From contig NZ_BMTD01000005.1 in assembly GCF_014649495.1 (NCBI RefSeq), forward strand, positions 278,080 through 342,079: 64,000 nt of DNA, read 5' to 3'. The notes under the pieces were generated by a model. The model was not told the origin of the DNA. It did not search any database and worked only from the letters and a program-made list of their open reading frames with translations. This document shows, one piece after another, positions 17,787-27,250 of the stretch; the first letter of the stretch is position 1, and every line of letters starts with the position of its first letter. This DNA comes from Streptomyces filipinensis (GTDB taxonomy: Bacteria; Actinomycetota; Actinomycetes; Streptomycetales; Streptomycetaceae). The position numbers and the translations under genes are program-made.

Positions 17787-18098
17787 GTGAAGTTCCCTTC
17801 GGTGTCTGCTCGACGAGAGCGGAAGCGACCGGTGCGGACCAGCGGGCCCATGACGTCCGACCGCACCTGTGCCTCCACCGAGCCCCGCAGGCGTCCGCCG
17901 TTCACTCCCGGGACGCGTGCCGTGGGTTCGTACGACTGATCCCAGCGGATCGGCGCATTGTTCGGCAGTGCGTCCCGGCGAGCAATCAATGGCCGGAGGC
18001 GGTTCTTCCGGAGCCGCGCGCACGGCGTCCCGTGCCCTTCGGCGTACGCGTGCGCGGCCGCGAGTGCGCCGGGGAGTGGTCGTTCACCGGGTTCCGGC
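17787..18098 (-). other. Intergenic stretch, no gene supported
   Basis: 312 bases between the STAND/WD40 gene and the I36 inhibitor gene, which point the same way. No coding signal was found. It presumably contains the inhibitor promoter. Confidence 0.5.
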
Positions 18099-21000
18099 TC
18101 ACGCCGGGCACGTGGGATGGGGCGGCTGGTCCGGCAGATACGTCGAGCGTTCCTGCGGGGTGAGGTCGCGGCCGAGGGCTCGGCAGAGCTTGCCGATGGC
18201 CGCGGCGGGGGTGGGGAGGAGGACGTTCCACAGCCGTACGGTCCGGTCGCCGCCGGCGGTGGCGAGGGTGCGCCCGTCCGGGCTGAACGCCACCGACAGG
18301 ACGGTGCCGGTGTGCCCGGCGAGTGTGGCGAGCGGGTTTCCGGTGGCGGCGTCCCACAGCCGTACGGTGCTGGCGGAGCTGCCGGCGGTGACCAGGGTCC
18401 GTCCGTCCGGGCTGAACACGATCGCGAAGCCGGGGGCGGCGCGGCCGGGCAGGCTTGTGCGCACACGTCTGGTCTTCGTGTCCCACAGCCGTACCGTGCC
18501 GTCGTCGCCGGCGACGGCGAGGGTGCGTCCGTCGGGGCTGAAGGCCAACGACTCCACGCTGTCGGCGTGGCCGGGCAGATGGGTGCGCAGGCGGCCGGTG
18601 GCCGTGTCCCACAGGCGCACCGGACCGTTGTCGCCGCCCGTGGCCAGGCTCCGCCCGTCGGGGCTGAAGGCCAACGAGCCGGTGCCGTCGACGAATTCGG
18701 GCAGCGTGGTGCGGAGGCGCCCGGTGCCGGCATCCCACAGCTCCACCCCCCTCTCCACGCCACGGGTGGCCAGGGTGCGGCCGTCCGGGCTGAACGCCAT
18801 CCGGAACACGTCACCGGTGTCGCCGGACAGCCTCCTGCGCAGACGTCCGGCTGCCGCGTTCCAGAGCCCTACTCCTCGGTCGCGGCCGAGGGTGGCGAGG
18901 GTGCGTCCGTCGGGGCTGAACACCACCCACGTCACGTCCTTCAGGCCGTTCGTCAGCGTCCTGCGACGGCGTCTGTCGCCCGTGTTCCACAGGTCCACCC
19001 CATGGCCCGGGCCGGCGGCGGCCAGGGTCTGTCCGTCCGGACCGAACGCCACGCAGGGTGTCTGCCCCGGGGGCCCGGGAAGGACGGCACGGTTCGGGCC
19101 GTCCGCCGTGTCCCACAGGCGCACGCTCTGATCGCGGCCTGCGGTGGCGAGGGTGTGCCCGTCCGGGCCGAAAGCCACTGCGAGCACGGTGTCCGTGTGA
19201 CCTGTGAGCGTTGTCCGTGTGGTGCCGGTGGCGGTGTCCCACAGTCGTACCGTGTGGTCGGGACCGGTGGTGGCGAGGGTGCGCCCGTCGGGGCTGAACG
19301 CCAGGGGAGCCGTGTCATCGGCAGGTCCGGGCAGACCGGTGCGGAGGCGGCCGTCGGCCGGATCCCACAAGCGGACCGTGCGGTCGGGACCAGCGGTGGC
19401 GAGGGTGCGCCCGTCGGGGCTGAACGCCACGGAAGACACCCCCGACGGCTGCGCCGGCAGGCTCCTTCGGAGACGGCCGGAGACCGGGTCCCACAGCTTC
19501 AGCTCGTGGCCCTTTCCGCCGGTGGCGAGGGTGCGCCCGTCCGGGCTGTACGCCACCGACAGCATCTCGCTGGTCGGTGGACCAAGGGTCCTGCGCAGGT
19601 GAGCCGATGCCGTGTCCCACAGCTCCACCCCACGGTCGTCGCCGGCGGTGGCAAGGGTGTGGCCGTCAGGACTGAAGGCCAGGGAGAAGGCGTCTCTGGG
19701 GCCGGGCAGGCCGGTGCGGAGGCGGCCGGTGGCCGGACTCCACAACTGGACCCCGTGGTCGAGCGCGGCGGTGGCGAGGGTCCGTCCGTCCGGGCTGAAG
19801 GTCATGGCCCACACCCACGCGGGGTGCCCGGTCAGACTCCTTTCCAGACGTCCGGTCCCGGTGTCCCACAGCCGCACCGCGCCGTCGCGGCCCTCGACAC
19901 TGGTGGCGAGTGTGCGCCCGTCCGGGCTGAACGCCACCGAGGTCACAGCCCCGTGCCGGGCCGGAAGCCGGTACCGCAGGGGAACCGCGGCGGCGGCGTA
20001 GAGGCTTTCGAGGGCTGCGGGCGTGGGGCTGGTCCGGTAGGCGCGGATGGCCAGCAGGGAAGCGAGGTCGGAGTCTGTGCCGACGAGACCGGCGGATTGT
20101 GCGGCGAGCTGACGCGAGAGGGCCACCTGCCGTGCGGTATCCGCGTCGTGCCTCTGCCGGTCGCTCATCCGGCTCTGCTGCCACGCGACCAGCCCGGCGA
20201 CGACTGCCAGGACCAGCAGGACGGACAGGGACGCGGTGAGGGTGCGCAGACGTCGGGTGGTCCGCGCGGCGGCGTGTTCCTCGTGCTCGCGCGCCTGCAG
20301 GCTGGTGGTGAGGAAGGCGTGTTCCAGTTCGGTCAAGTCCCCGCGGTGCTGTTGACCGAAGTGCTCGTGGGCGGTGGTCAGGCGGCTGCCGCGATACAGA
20401 GCACCCGGGTCGCGGCTCAAATCCTCCCAGGCCCGGGCGGCTTCGGTCAGCTTCCGGTGGGTGCGCAGGCGTTCGCGGTCGGCTTCGATCCAGCCGCGCA
20501 GCCGTGGCCAGGCGGTCAGCAGGGCCTCGTGGGCCAGGTCCACGGTGTCGTCGTCCTGGGTGAGCAGTCGCGCGCGGGTGAGGGCCTCCAGGACCTGAGC
20601 GGTCGTGGGTCCCCCGATGTTCTGCAGTTCTCGCCGCTCGGCGGGCCTGCGGGTGTCGGGTGTGCCATCGCCCGGGGCGACCAGGCGCAACATGACGCGG
20701 CGTGCCGCGCCGGACTGCTCCTCGGTGAACCGGCGGTAGACGTCCTCGGCGGTCTTGGCGATGGCGCCGGCGAGGCGACCCGCAGCCTCGTATCCCCCCA
20801 TGGTGAGTGCCTTGCCACGGCGGCGGCGCCAGGTCTCCAGCAGCACGTGCGACAACAGGGGCAGGCCACCCGGGGCGTCGGCCACCTCCTGGACCAGCCG
20901 GGCGGTCAGAGCCCGTTCCACGGTCAGGCCGGCGGCGGCAGCGGGTCCGACGACGACCTCACGCAACTCGGCGGGGCTCATGGGACCGGCGAGCAGGTGG

Positions 21001-21812
21001 GCGTCGCGCAGGGCGTCGGCGAGGTCGCGGTGCTCGGCGCAGCGGCCGTAGAAGTCGGCGCGCACGGCGATGAGGACCCGCAGCCGGTTCTCGGGCCGAC
21101 GGGCGGCCAGCAACATGTCGATGAAACGGGCACGCTCTCCGGAGTCCTGGCAGAGGGTGAAGACCTCCTCGAACTGGTCGACCACGATGAGCGTGTCCGC
21201 CGCCGCGGTGCCGGCGCCGGCCGAGGTGTCGCCGGGCTCGCACACGCGGGCGTGGGTGTGGGCCGGACGGTCGCCGGGAGCGAGAATGCGGATCGCGGCC
21301 AGGCGCAGGCCGGGGTCCTGGGTGTGCTGGAGGGCGGGGATGAGGCCGGCGCGCAGGAGGGAGGACTTACCACTGCCGGACGGGCCGAACACCGCCGCGA
21401 ACCGCCGTCGACGCAGCAGTTCCAGCAGCTCGGTGGTGAGCTGGTCGCGGCCGAAGAACAGACCGCCGTCGCCCGCCTCGAACCGTGCCAACCCCTTGTA
21501 CGGAGGCTCCCCACGCTCGTCGCCGTCCCTGGGACCCAGGGCGGCAACCTCGTCCACGGCCTGCCGCCAGCGGGCCTCCCACTCCGCCGGGTCGCCCCCG
21601 CAGGCCCGCACGTAGGCCAACGTCACGGACAGGGTGGGCAACCGGTCGCCGGCCGCTGCCTGCGACAGCGTCGTGGGCCCGTACCCGGCCCGCTGCGCCA
21701 GCACGCGGTAGGTGATCCCGCCCGCCTCCGCCCGCAGTTTGCGCAACTCGAACGCGAACCGCTGCACCGGGCCCGCTCCGGGATCCACCGGCACTTCACG
21801 ACGTCCCGCCAC
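18099..21812 (-). CDS. XRE-STAND ATPase with 14 WD40 repeats
   Basis: A roughly 1237-residue protein of the large Streptomyces HTH/nSTAND/WD40 class. In order: an XRE-type helix-turn-helix (about 14-70; VQRFAFELRKLR and TTLSQAAAGDRLPTL), an EPPYKGLARFE linker, a STAND NTPase with Walker A GPSGSGKSS (about 143-151) and Walker B LIVVDQFEEVF (about 208-218), a membrane-like helix (LSVLLVLAVVAGLVAW, about 555-575) and 14 WD40 units with FSPDGRTLAT and VRLWD signatures. Fourteen repeats would make two seven-bladed propellers. Such proteins are thought to be switch-like sensors; some STAND proteins act in phage defence. The GTG at 21812 matches the usual AGRREVPVDP start; an ATG 54 bases upstream is possible. 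Confidence 0.88.
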   Translation of the reverse strand: MAGRREVPVDPGAGPVQRFAFELRKLRAEAGGITYRVLAQRAGYGPTTLSQAAAGDRLPTLSVTLAYVRACGGDPAEWEARWRQAVDEVAALGPRDGDERGEPPYKGLARFEAGDGGLFFGRDQLTTELLELLRRRRFAAVFGPSGSGKSSLLRAGLIPALQHTQDPGLRLAAIRILAPGDRPAHTHARVCEPGDTSAGAGTAAADTLIVVDQFEEVFTLCQDSGERARFIDMLLAARRPENRLRVLIAVRADFYGRCAEHRDLADALRDAHLLAGPMSPAELREVVVGPAAAAGLTVERALTARLVQEVADAPGGLPLLSHVLLETWRRRRGKALTMGGYEAAGRLAGAIAKTAEDVYRRFTEEQSGAARRVMLRLVAPGDGTPDTRRPAERRELQNIGGPTTAQVLEALTRARLLTQDDDTVDLAHEALLTAWPRLRGWIEADRERLRTHRKLTEAARAWEDLSRDPGALYRGSRLTTAHEHFGQQHRGDLTELEHAFLTTSLQAREHEEHAAARTTRRLRTLTASLSVLLVLAVVAGLVAWQQSRMSDRQRHDADTARQVALSRQLAAQSAGLVGTDSDLASLLAIRAYRTSPTPAALESLYAAAAVPLRYRLPARHGAVTSVAFSPDGRTLATSVEGRDGAVRLWDTGTGRLERSLTGHPAWVWAMTFSPDGRTLATAALDHGVQLWSPATGRLRTGLPGPRDAFSLAFSPDGHTLATAGDDRGVELWDTASAHLRRTLGPPTSEMLSVAYSPDGRTLATGGKGHELKLWDPVSGRLRRSLPAQPSGVSSVAFSPDGRTLATAGPDRTVRLWDPADGRLRTGLPGPADDTAPLAFSPDGRTLATTGPDHTVRLWDTATGTTRTTLTGHTDTVLAVAFGPDGHTLATAGRDQSVRLWDTADGPNRAVLPGPPGQTPCVAFGPDGQTLAAAGPGHGVDLWNTGDRRRRRTLTNGLKDVTWVVFSPDGRTLATLGRDRGVGLWNAAAGRLRRRLSGDTGDVFRMAFSPDGRTLATRGVERGVELWDAGTGRLRTTLPEFVDGTGSLAFSPDGRSLATGGDNGPVRLWDTATGRLRTHLPGHADSVESLAFSPDGRTLAVAGDDGTVRLWDTKTRRVRTSLPGRAAPGFAIVFSPDGRTLVTAGSSASTVRLWDAATGNPLATLAGHTGTVLSVAFSPDGRTLATAGGDRTVRLWNVLLPTPAAAIGKLCRALGRDLTPQERSTYLPDQPPHPTCPA

Positions 21813-21986
21813 AGTTTCACCCCGCTGAGCCGCTTCCGGACCAGCCACGCTACGCAGCGTCTCCACCGCTCAAGTAGGGCGTGCCCGGCCATTGTTCGGC
21901 CCGCGGCGCGCACCTTGGGGCACCGTGCTCCAGGTGAAGCGCCTGTTCGGCTTCGGCGGGAGGCCTGACGCGCCCGCCACGTTGCC

Positions 21987-22982
21987 TCAGGAGTCAGACG
22001 GCGCCTTGTAGAGCCGTACCGTGCCGGCGATCCTCCGTACGGTCGCGTCCGGGACCTCGGCGGGCACGTTCTTGGCGCCGAAGAACGACCAGGAGACGAG
22101 ATCCCCCGCACTGTTCTTGAAGGCGAAGGTCCATGCCTTGCCGTCCGTGGTGCACTTCTTCGACTTCTTCACACCCGCGGACCACGCGGTGCCAAGAGTG
22201 CCCTTGAGGCCCGAGTTGGTGGTGAACGCCTCGACGGCCCCGGCCTTCGCCTTCGACTTGTCCGGCTGGGTGTACCCCCCGTAAACCCAGGTCTTGGGGT
22301 CGGAACCGGCTATCTCGCGGGTGCTGCGGTAACCGTTGTTGCCCCTCGTGCCCACCTGGGCCAGGGGGGTGTCCGCCGGCGTGCCGTCCCGGTTGTCGTC
22401 CGAGGAGCACCACTTCTTCTGGAGCATCGCGACGTTGCGTATCGCGATGAGCGGCTTGTCGTCCGGATCGCCGTCCTTGGAGACGTAGGTGACCCAGTCG
22501 GCCGACTGGATCTCCCATCGGGGCGGGATGTCGAAGGCGATTCCCTGGGTCGGATTCGTCACGACCTGCCAGCCCTTGATCGTCGCGGTCCGGGTGCCGT
22601 CTCCCCTGGGGTTGGCGGAACTCTGCGAGGGCGACGCGGTGTCGGTCGGCTTCGGGCCGGGACCGTCCTGCTTGTTCCCTCCGAGCACGAGGAATCCGGT
22701 GACGCCGGCCGCGAGCACGACGGCTGCCGCGGTGATGACGGCGACGAGTCCGCCCCGGTTCCGGCGGCCGCCCGTCGGCGGCGGCACGGGTGCCTGGCCG
22801 CTGGGCTGGGTGGGCAACTGCCAGGGCTGAGGCGGCCCGTAGGAGTTCGGCTGGAACGGGCCGGGGCCAGGCTGCTGGTAGGGGTTCGGCTGCGCAGGCT
22901 GCTGGTACGGGTTCGACTGGTGTCCGACCGGGGGCTGCTGCGGATTCCGCCCGCTCCCCGACGACTGCTCTCCTGGCCACAT
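21987..22982 (-). CDS. Membrane-anchored protein with Pro/Gln-rich cytoplasmic tail
   Basis: A 331-residue protein. Residues 1-75 are rich in Pro, Gln, Asn and Tyr (repeated NPYQQP). A membrane helix follows near 80-102 (LVAVITAAAVVLAAGVTGFL), then a Thr/Ser/Pro linker and a roughly 190-residue extracellular domain containing NPTQGIAFDIPPRWEI, QKKWCSSDDNRDG and KKCTTDGKAWTFAFKN. Two or more Cys may form a disulfide. The arrangement is common among Streptomyces surface proteins of unknown function (a DUF8017-like domain is possible). It precedes the STAND gene on the same strand with about 170 bases between them. Confidence 0.7.
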   Translation of the reverse strand: MWPGEQSSGSGRNPQQPPVGHQSNPYQQPAQPNPYQQPGPGPFQPNSYGPPQPWQLPTQPSGQAPVPPPTGGRRNRGGLVAVITAAAVVLAAGVTGFLVLGGNKQDGPGPKPTDTASPSQSSANPRGDGTRTATIKGWQVVTNPTQGIAFDIPPRWEIQSADWVTYVSKDGDPDDKPLIAIRNVAMLQKKWCSSDDNRDGTPADTPLAQVGTRGNNGYRSTREIAGSDPKTWVYGGYTQPDKSKAKAGAVEAFTTNSGLKGTLGTAWSAGVKKSKKCTTDGKAWTFAFKNSAGDLVSWSFFGAKNVPAEVPDATVRRIAGTVRLYKAPSDS

Positions 22983-23396
22983 GGGCCGCTACGATACGGC
23001 ACCCTTTCAGACAGCAAACTCCGGGCTCGCCGGTGCTGGCCCACCGCGCCTCATGGCGACGTCACCCGCCCGAGACCGCTGCTCCGGCGGCTCGCTCGAT
23101 CTTCGCGCACTGGGCTTACCAGAAGGCCGTGTCGCCCTGCAGGGGCGCGGATTCGGATGTTGTCCCCGTCGAGCTCAGCGGGCGGCGGACGTCGTACTCG
23201 CAGAGCCCGTCGAGCTTCCCGACTGAGGCGGGCCACGCTCGACATGGAGGGCATACGCCCGCACGACGCAGCCGGTGCCACACCTCGCAGGCCTGCCGGC
23301 CGACGGCCGGCGACGACCGCAAGACGGGACTAAGGCCACCGACAGACCCCCGGCCAGGATGGTGCCAAGGCAGGAACAGCAACGCCGGAGGCGACG
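22983..23396 (+). other. Control region upstream of the lanthipeptide cluster
   Basis: 414 bases with no supported gene between divergent genes. It contains a GC-rich palindrome at 23295-23311 (GCCGGCC, GAC, GGCCGGC). It should include the promoter of the radical SAM gene; no -10/-35 pair could be assigned with confidence. Confidence 0.5.
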
Positions 23397-24470
23397 ATGG
23401 ACCGAACGGCACAGACGGGTGACGGTCCCAGGGATGTCATCTGGGACATCACCTACGCGTGCCCGCTGCGGTGTACGCACTGCTACTCCGAGTCGGGCCG
23501 GCGCCCCACCCGGCAGGCGGACCGAGACCGGATGCTGCGGATCACCGACGCGATCGTCGCGCTGCGCCCGGGCGTGGTGTCGCTCGGCGGCGGCGAGCCG
23601 CTGATGGTGCCCTGGATCGACGAGGTCGCCCGACGGTTCACCGACAGCGGCGTCAAGGTACTCCTCTACACAGGGGGCTGGCCGGTCACCCGGGCCATGG
23701 TGGAACGGCTCGCGGACGTGTGCTACCGCTTCGTGGTCAGCCTCGACGGACCGAACGCCGAGGTGCACGACGCGATCCGGGGCAGGGCGGGATCGTTCGA
23801 CCGGGCCCTGCGCACGCTGGAACTGCTGGACGAGGTCTCCCGTGCGCGCCGCGGTCAAGGGCTGAAACCACTTCAGTTCGGCACCGAGTGCGTCGTCGTG
23901 CGCAGCAACGCCGACCACCTCGACGCGTTCTGCACCCGGATCGCCCCCCGCTTCCCCGAGATGCGGATCCTGTCGTTCCAGGCGGTGATTCCCGCCGGGC
24001 TCGCCAGCCGGCCCGGATTCGTCGAGCGGGAACTGCCGGACGACGAGCAGGTGCGCCGACTGGGCAGCGAGCAGGAGCGGACGCGTCTCGCCGCTCTCGC
24101 GCCGCCGGGCGTGCTGGTGCTCACCTCGGACAACCTCGAACTGCGGATGGCTCCCGACCAGGTGGCGCGTGGGCTGGGCTTCCAGGTCATCCAGGTGGAG
24201 CCGGACGGCGAGGTGCGGGCGATGCCCGTGTACGAGGGCACGGTCGGCAACGTCCTCGACGAGCCGGTGGACGTGCTCTGGCGGCGGGCTCTACAGCGGT
24301 GGGACGACCCGTTCGTGACCCGCACGCTGTCCGCGGTCCGCACCATGGCCGACTGGGCGGAAGCGGTACGGCTCATGGACCACCGCTTCGGCACGGACGC
24401 CGACCGCGCCCGTTTCACCCGCCGCCCCGACCTGACCGTCCGTCCCGCCGGCTCGAACGGAGGCAGGTGA
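23397..24470 (+). CDS. Radical SAM enzyme of a lanthipeptide cluster, without SPASM cysteines
   Basis: A 357-residue radical SAM protein. CPLRCTHC at residues 22-29 is the CxxxCxxC motif that holds the SAM-cleaving 4Fe-4S cluster. GVVSLGGGEPLM is the GGE SAM-binding motif, and RFVVSLDGP follows. In peptide-modifying members the C-terminal part normally binds further clusters through Cys of a SPASM or Twitch domain. Here the matching segment, PDGEVRAMPVYEGTVGNVLD, keeps the GNV signature but lacks those Cys. The ATG has GGAGGCG just upstream. The LanL start lies two bases after this stop, so the genes are coupled and the enzyme probably modifies the precursor or a pathway partner. Confidence 0.88.
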   Translation: MDRTAQTGDGPRDVIWDITYACPLRCTHCYSESGRRPTRQADRDRMLRITDAIVALRPGVVSLGGGEPLMVPWIDEVARRFTDSGVKVLLYTGGWPVTRAMVERLADVCYRFVVSLDGPNAEVHDAIRGRAGSFDRALRTLELLDEVSRARRGQGLKPLQFGTECVVVRSNADHLDAFCTRIAPRFPEMRILSFQAVIPAGLASRPGFVERELPDDEQVRRLGSEQERTRLAALAPPGVLVLTSDNLELRMAPDQVARGLGFQVIQVEPDGEVRAMPVYEGTVGNVLDEPVDVLWRRALQRWDDPFVTRTLSAVRTMADWAEAVRLMDHRFGTDADRARFTRRPDLTVRPAGSNGGR

Positions 24471-24471
24471 C

Positions 24472-27231
24472 ATGAACCAGGACACGGTGCTGTTCGACGT
24501 CGTCACAGCGGTACTCGCACGCGCCGGGGACGGCGACGCGGGCCCTCTCGGCGAGTGGCGGGTACGGGCCGGGGACTTCTGGTGCTACGTCTCCCCGCCG
24601 CGCGAGTCACGACAGGCACAGGGCTGGAAGCTGCACCTCTCGGCGACGCCGCTGTCGGCCCCCGTCGTCCTGTCGCGTGCCGCCGAGGTGCTGGTACGCC
24701 GCGGCTGCCGGTTCAAGTTCGCCGGGACCCTTGAGCGTGCCGGCGAGCTGATCTCCCGGCACTACGAGCGGGGCGGCGGCGGGAAGTTCCTCACCGTCTA
24801 CCCGGAAGGCGACGACGACTGGCTGCGGGACCTGGCCGGCGAGCTGCACCGGGCGACCCTGGGGCTGCCCGGGCCGGGCATCCTGTCCGACCGTCCGTGC
24901 TTCCCCCACAGCCTGGTGCACTACCGGTACGGCGTCTTCAGTGGGGTGAGCACGCTGGACGGCGACGGGATGCGCGCCGCGATGCTCATCGCCCCGGACG
25001 GTGCACTCGTCCGCGACAGCCGCCGGCCTTGGTTCGCTCCGCCGCCGTGGGCCCCACGCGATCCGTTCGCGCCCGAACGGGGCACCGAACCACCCAAGCC
25101 CGCACCGGTGCTGCTCCACGGGCGGTTCCTGGTGCGCGCGGTGATCCGGCACGCCTACGCCGGGGGTGTCTACCGAGCCGTGGACCAGGACACCGGGGAC
25201 GCGGTCGTCATCAAGCAGGCGCGCCGTCACGCGGCGGCCACGCTCGCCGGGGGTGACGCCCGCGATCTACGGCGTCACGAGGCGAGGATGCTGGAGGACT
25301 TCGCCGACAGCGGCTTCACCCCGCGCCCGGTGGCCGTGTTCGAGCAGCAGGGTGACCTGTTCCTGGTCCAGGAAGCCCTCACGGGTGTCACTCTGCGCCG
25401 CTGGGTGCTCGACCGGCTGCCCCTCGACGACGGCGACACATGGGGACCCGATCCTGACGAGACCCTCGCCACGGCCCGCCGGCTGGCCGAGATGATGCGT
25501 GCGGTACACCACAGGGGCTGGGTCCTGCGGGACTTCAACCCCAACAACGTGATGGTCACCGACGACGGAATCCTGCGGCTGGTCGACCTGGAGACGCTCG
25601 CCCGGCCGGGAGAACCCGTGCTGCGCGTCCACACCCCGGGGTACGCGGCGGCCGAGCAGGTCAACGCGGCACGCATCGATCTCGCGCCCGGGATCGAGTC
25701 CGACCTGTACAGTCTCGGCGCCACCCTGTTCTATCTGGCCACCGGAGTGGATCCGCTCCTCGCCGCCGGTGACGGCGGCGTCGGCGCGGAGAAGGAGCGG
25801 CTGGCCTCCTGGCTGGCACGGCTGTCGGCGGGCAACCCGGCCGCGCGTCGCCTCGCCCCGCTCGTACGGGCGTTGCTCGACGACGACCCAGCGGCACGTC
25901 CCGCCCTGGACGAGGTCCTGCACCGGTTGCGCGAGGCGGACACCGAACGGGCGCCGTCCGGTCCGGCTCCGGTGTCACGGTCCATCGGGGAGGGCGAGCT
26001 CAAGCAGCTCGTCACGGACGGTCTCGACCATCTGCTCGCCACCATGGACCCACGGCGCTCCGACCGGCTGTGGCCCTCCGGCCCCGTCGGCACCGCGTCG
26101 GACCCGTTCAACGTCCAGCACGGCGCCGCAGGAGTGCTCGGCGTCCTGGTCCACGCCCATCGGCTCGAACCGCAGCCGGCCCTGCGTGCGGCGGTGCGCG
26201 CGGCGGCGGACTGGATCAGCGGGCTGGTGGGGCGCGAACCGCGTTGTCTGCCGGGGCTGTACTACGGGCGGTCCGGTACCGCCTGGGCGCTGCTGGACGC
26301 GGCCGGGCTGCTGGAGGACACCGCGCTGCTGGCACACGCCATGGGCCTGGCCGAGGGGACGCCGCTGGAGGGACCCGTACCGGATGTCTGCCACGGTGTG
26401 GCCGGGGCCGGGCTGACCCAGCTGCGGTTCTGGGAGGCCACCGGGGAGCCGCGGTTCCTGGACCGGGCGCGGCGGGCGGCCGAGGCGGTGGCGGCCTTGG
26501 CGGCGCGCCGGGACGGGCTGCTGCTGTGGCCCATTCCCCGGGAGGTGCTGGCAGGCTCCGACGACCTCGCCCACTACGGGTTCGCGCACGGCGTGGCGGG
26601 TGTCGGCGCCTTCCTCCTGGCAGCCGCACGGGCCACCGGCACGGCCGCGTACGCCGAGTTGGCCGTCGAGGCCTCCCGGACGCTGCTCGGCGTGGCCGAG
26701 GTGGAGGACGGGGCGGCGTACTGGCGGACCGGGGAGCCGGGCAGCCCGCGCAAAACCCACTGGTGCAGCGGCTCCTCGGGGGCGGGCACCTTCCTGCTGC
26801 ACGCCTGGCAGGAGACCGGCGACGAGGATCTTCTGACGGTGGCACGGCAGGCGGCCGTGGCCGTGCGCCGCACCCGCTGGCACGAAGGGCCCACCCAGTG
26901 CCACGGCCTCGCCGGCGACGGCGAGTTCCTGCTCGACCTCGCTCAGACCACCGGTGACGGCACATACCGGGGCTGGGCCGAGGAGCTCGCGGCGGGCATC
27001 CATGTCCGCCATGTCGTCCGGGACGGGCGCATGGTCGTCCCCGACGACACGGGCACGGCCGTCTGGGCCGACTTCAACACCGGGCTCTCCGGAGTGGTCG
27101 CCTTCCTGACGCGCCTCGCGCACGGCGGCCCGCGGATGTGGCTGCCGCGGGCGCTGACGGCAGCCGGACCCGAGGACTCCGGCGCGGAGGTGGCCCATGC
27201 CGCTCCCGCACCGGCCGACGACCCGCGATGA
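24472..27231 (+). CDS. Class IV-like lanthipeptide synthetase (LanL)
   Basis: A 919-residue three-domain synthetase. The N-terminal lyase domain (about 1-200) has GGGGKFLTVYP and LSDRPCFPHSLVHYRYG. The kinase domain (about 215-490) has VVIKQARRH, VLRDFNPNNVMV and LRLVDLETL. The cyclase (about 530-900) has GFAHGVAGVG, HWCSGSSGAG and QCHGLAGDG. These supply the His, Cys and Cys-His zinc ligands of LanC-type cyclases, which class III enzymes lack, so class IV is favoured. It would phosphorylate Ser/Thr of the precursor, eliminate phosphate and add Cys thiols to form lanthionine. A small precursor gene with a perfect ribosome binding site begins 19 bases after the stop. Confidence 0.93.
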   Translation: MNQDTVLFDVVTAVLARAGDGDAGPLGEWRVRAGDFWCYVSPPRESRQAQGWKLHLSATPLSAPVVLSRAAEVLVRRGCRFKFAGTLERAGELISRHYERGGGGKFLTVYPEGDDDWLRDLAGELHRATLGLPGPGILSDRPCFPHSLVHYRYGVFSGVSTLDGDGMRAAMLIAPDGALVRDSRRPWFAPPPWAPRDPFAPERGTEPPKPAPVLLHGRFLVRAVIRHAYAGGVYRAVDQDTGDAVVIKQARRHAAATLAGGDARDLRRHEARMLEDFADSGFTPRPVAVFEQQGDLFLVQEALTGVTLRRWVLDRLPLDDGDTWGPDPDETLATARRLAEMMRAVHHRGWVLRDFNPNNVMVTDDGILRLVDLETLARPGEPVLRVHTPGYAAAEQVNAARIDLAPGIESDLYSLGATLFYLATGVDPLLAAGDGGVGAEKERLASWLARLSAGNPAARRLAPLVRALLDDDPAARPALDEVLHRLREADTERAPSGPAPVSRSIGEGELKQLVTDGLDHLLATMDPRRSDRLWPSGPVGTASDPFNVQHGAAGVLGVLVHAHRLEPQPALRAAVRAAADWISGLVGREPRCLPGLYYGRSGTAWALLDAAGLLEDTALLAHAMGLAEGTPLEGPVPDVCHGVAGAGLTQLRFWEATGEPRFLDRARRAAEAVAALAARRDGLLLWPIPREVLAGSDDLAHYGFAHGVAGVGAFLLAAARATGTAAYAELAVEASRTLLGVAEVEDGAAYWRTGEPGSPRKTHWCSGSSGAGTFLLHAWQETGDEDLLTVARQAAVAVRRTRWHEGPTQCHGLAGDGEFLLDLAQTTGDGTYRGWAEELAAGIHVRHVVRDGRMVVPDDTGTAVWADFNTGLSGVVAFLTRLAHGGPRMWLPRALTAAGPEDSGAEVAHAAPAPADDPR

Positions 27232-27233
27232 CG

Positions 27234-27244
27234 AAAGGAGGTGA
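27234..27244 (+). promoter_or_regulatory. Full-length Shine-Dalgarno sequence for the precursor gene
   Basis: AAAGGAGGTGA is fully complementary to the 16S rRNA tail. Its GGAGG core is three bases from the ATG at 27245 but nine from the ATG at 27251, so the second ATG is the likely start. Such strong initiation suits a precursor peptide needed in excess over its enzymes. Confidence 0.85.
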
Positions 27245-27250
27245 ATGGCA

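Noticed and set aside
18240..19960. Regularly spaced similar DNA units that could suggest a repeat array or CRISPR
   Set aside because: The spacing of about 126 bases and the coding frame show these are WD40 codons, not direct repeats with spacers.
17958..21968. A 1336-residue plus-strand open frame opposite the WD40 protein
   Set aside because: It is the antisense shadow of the repeated WD40 coding sequence and has no domain or start signal of its own.
24472..27231. Class III (LanKC) assignment of the lanthipeptide synthetase
   Set aside because: The cyclase keeps the His, Cys and Cys-His zinc ligands that class III enzymes lack.
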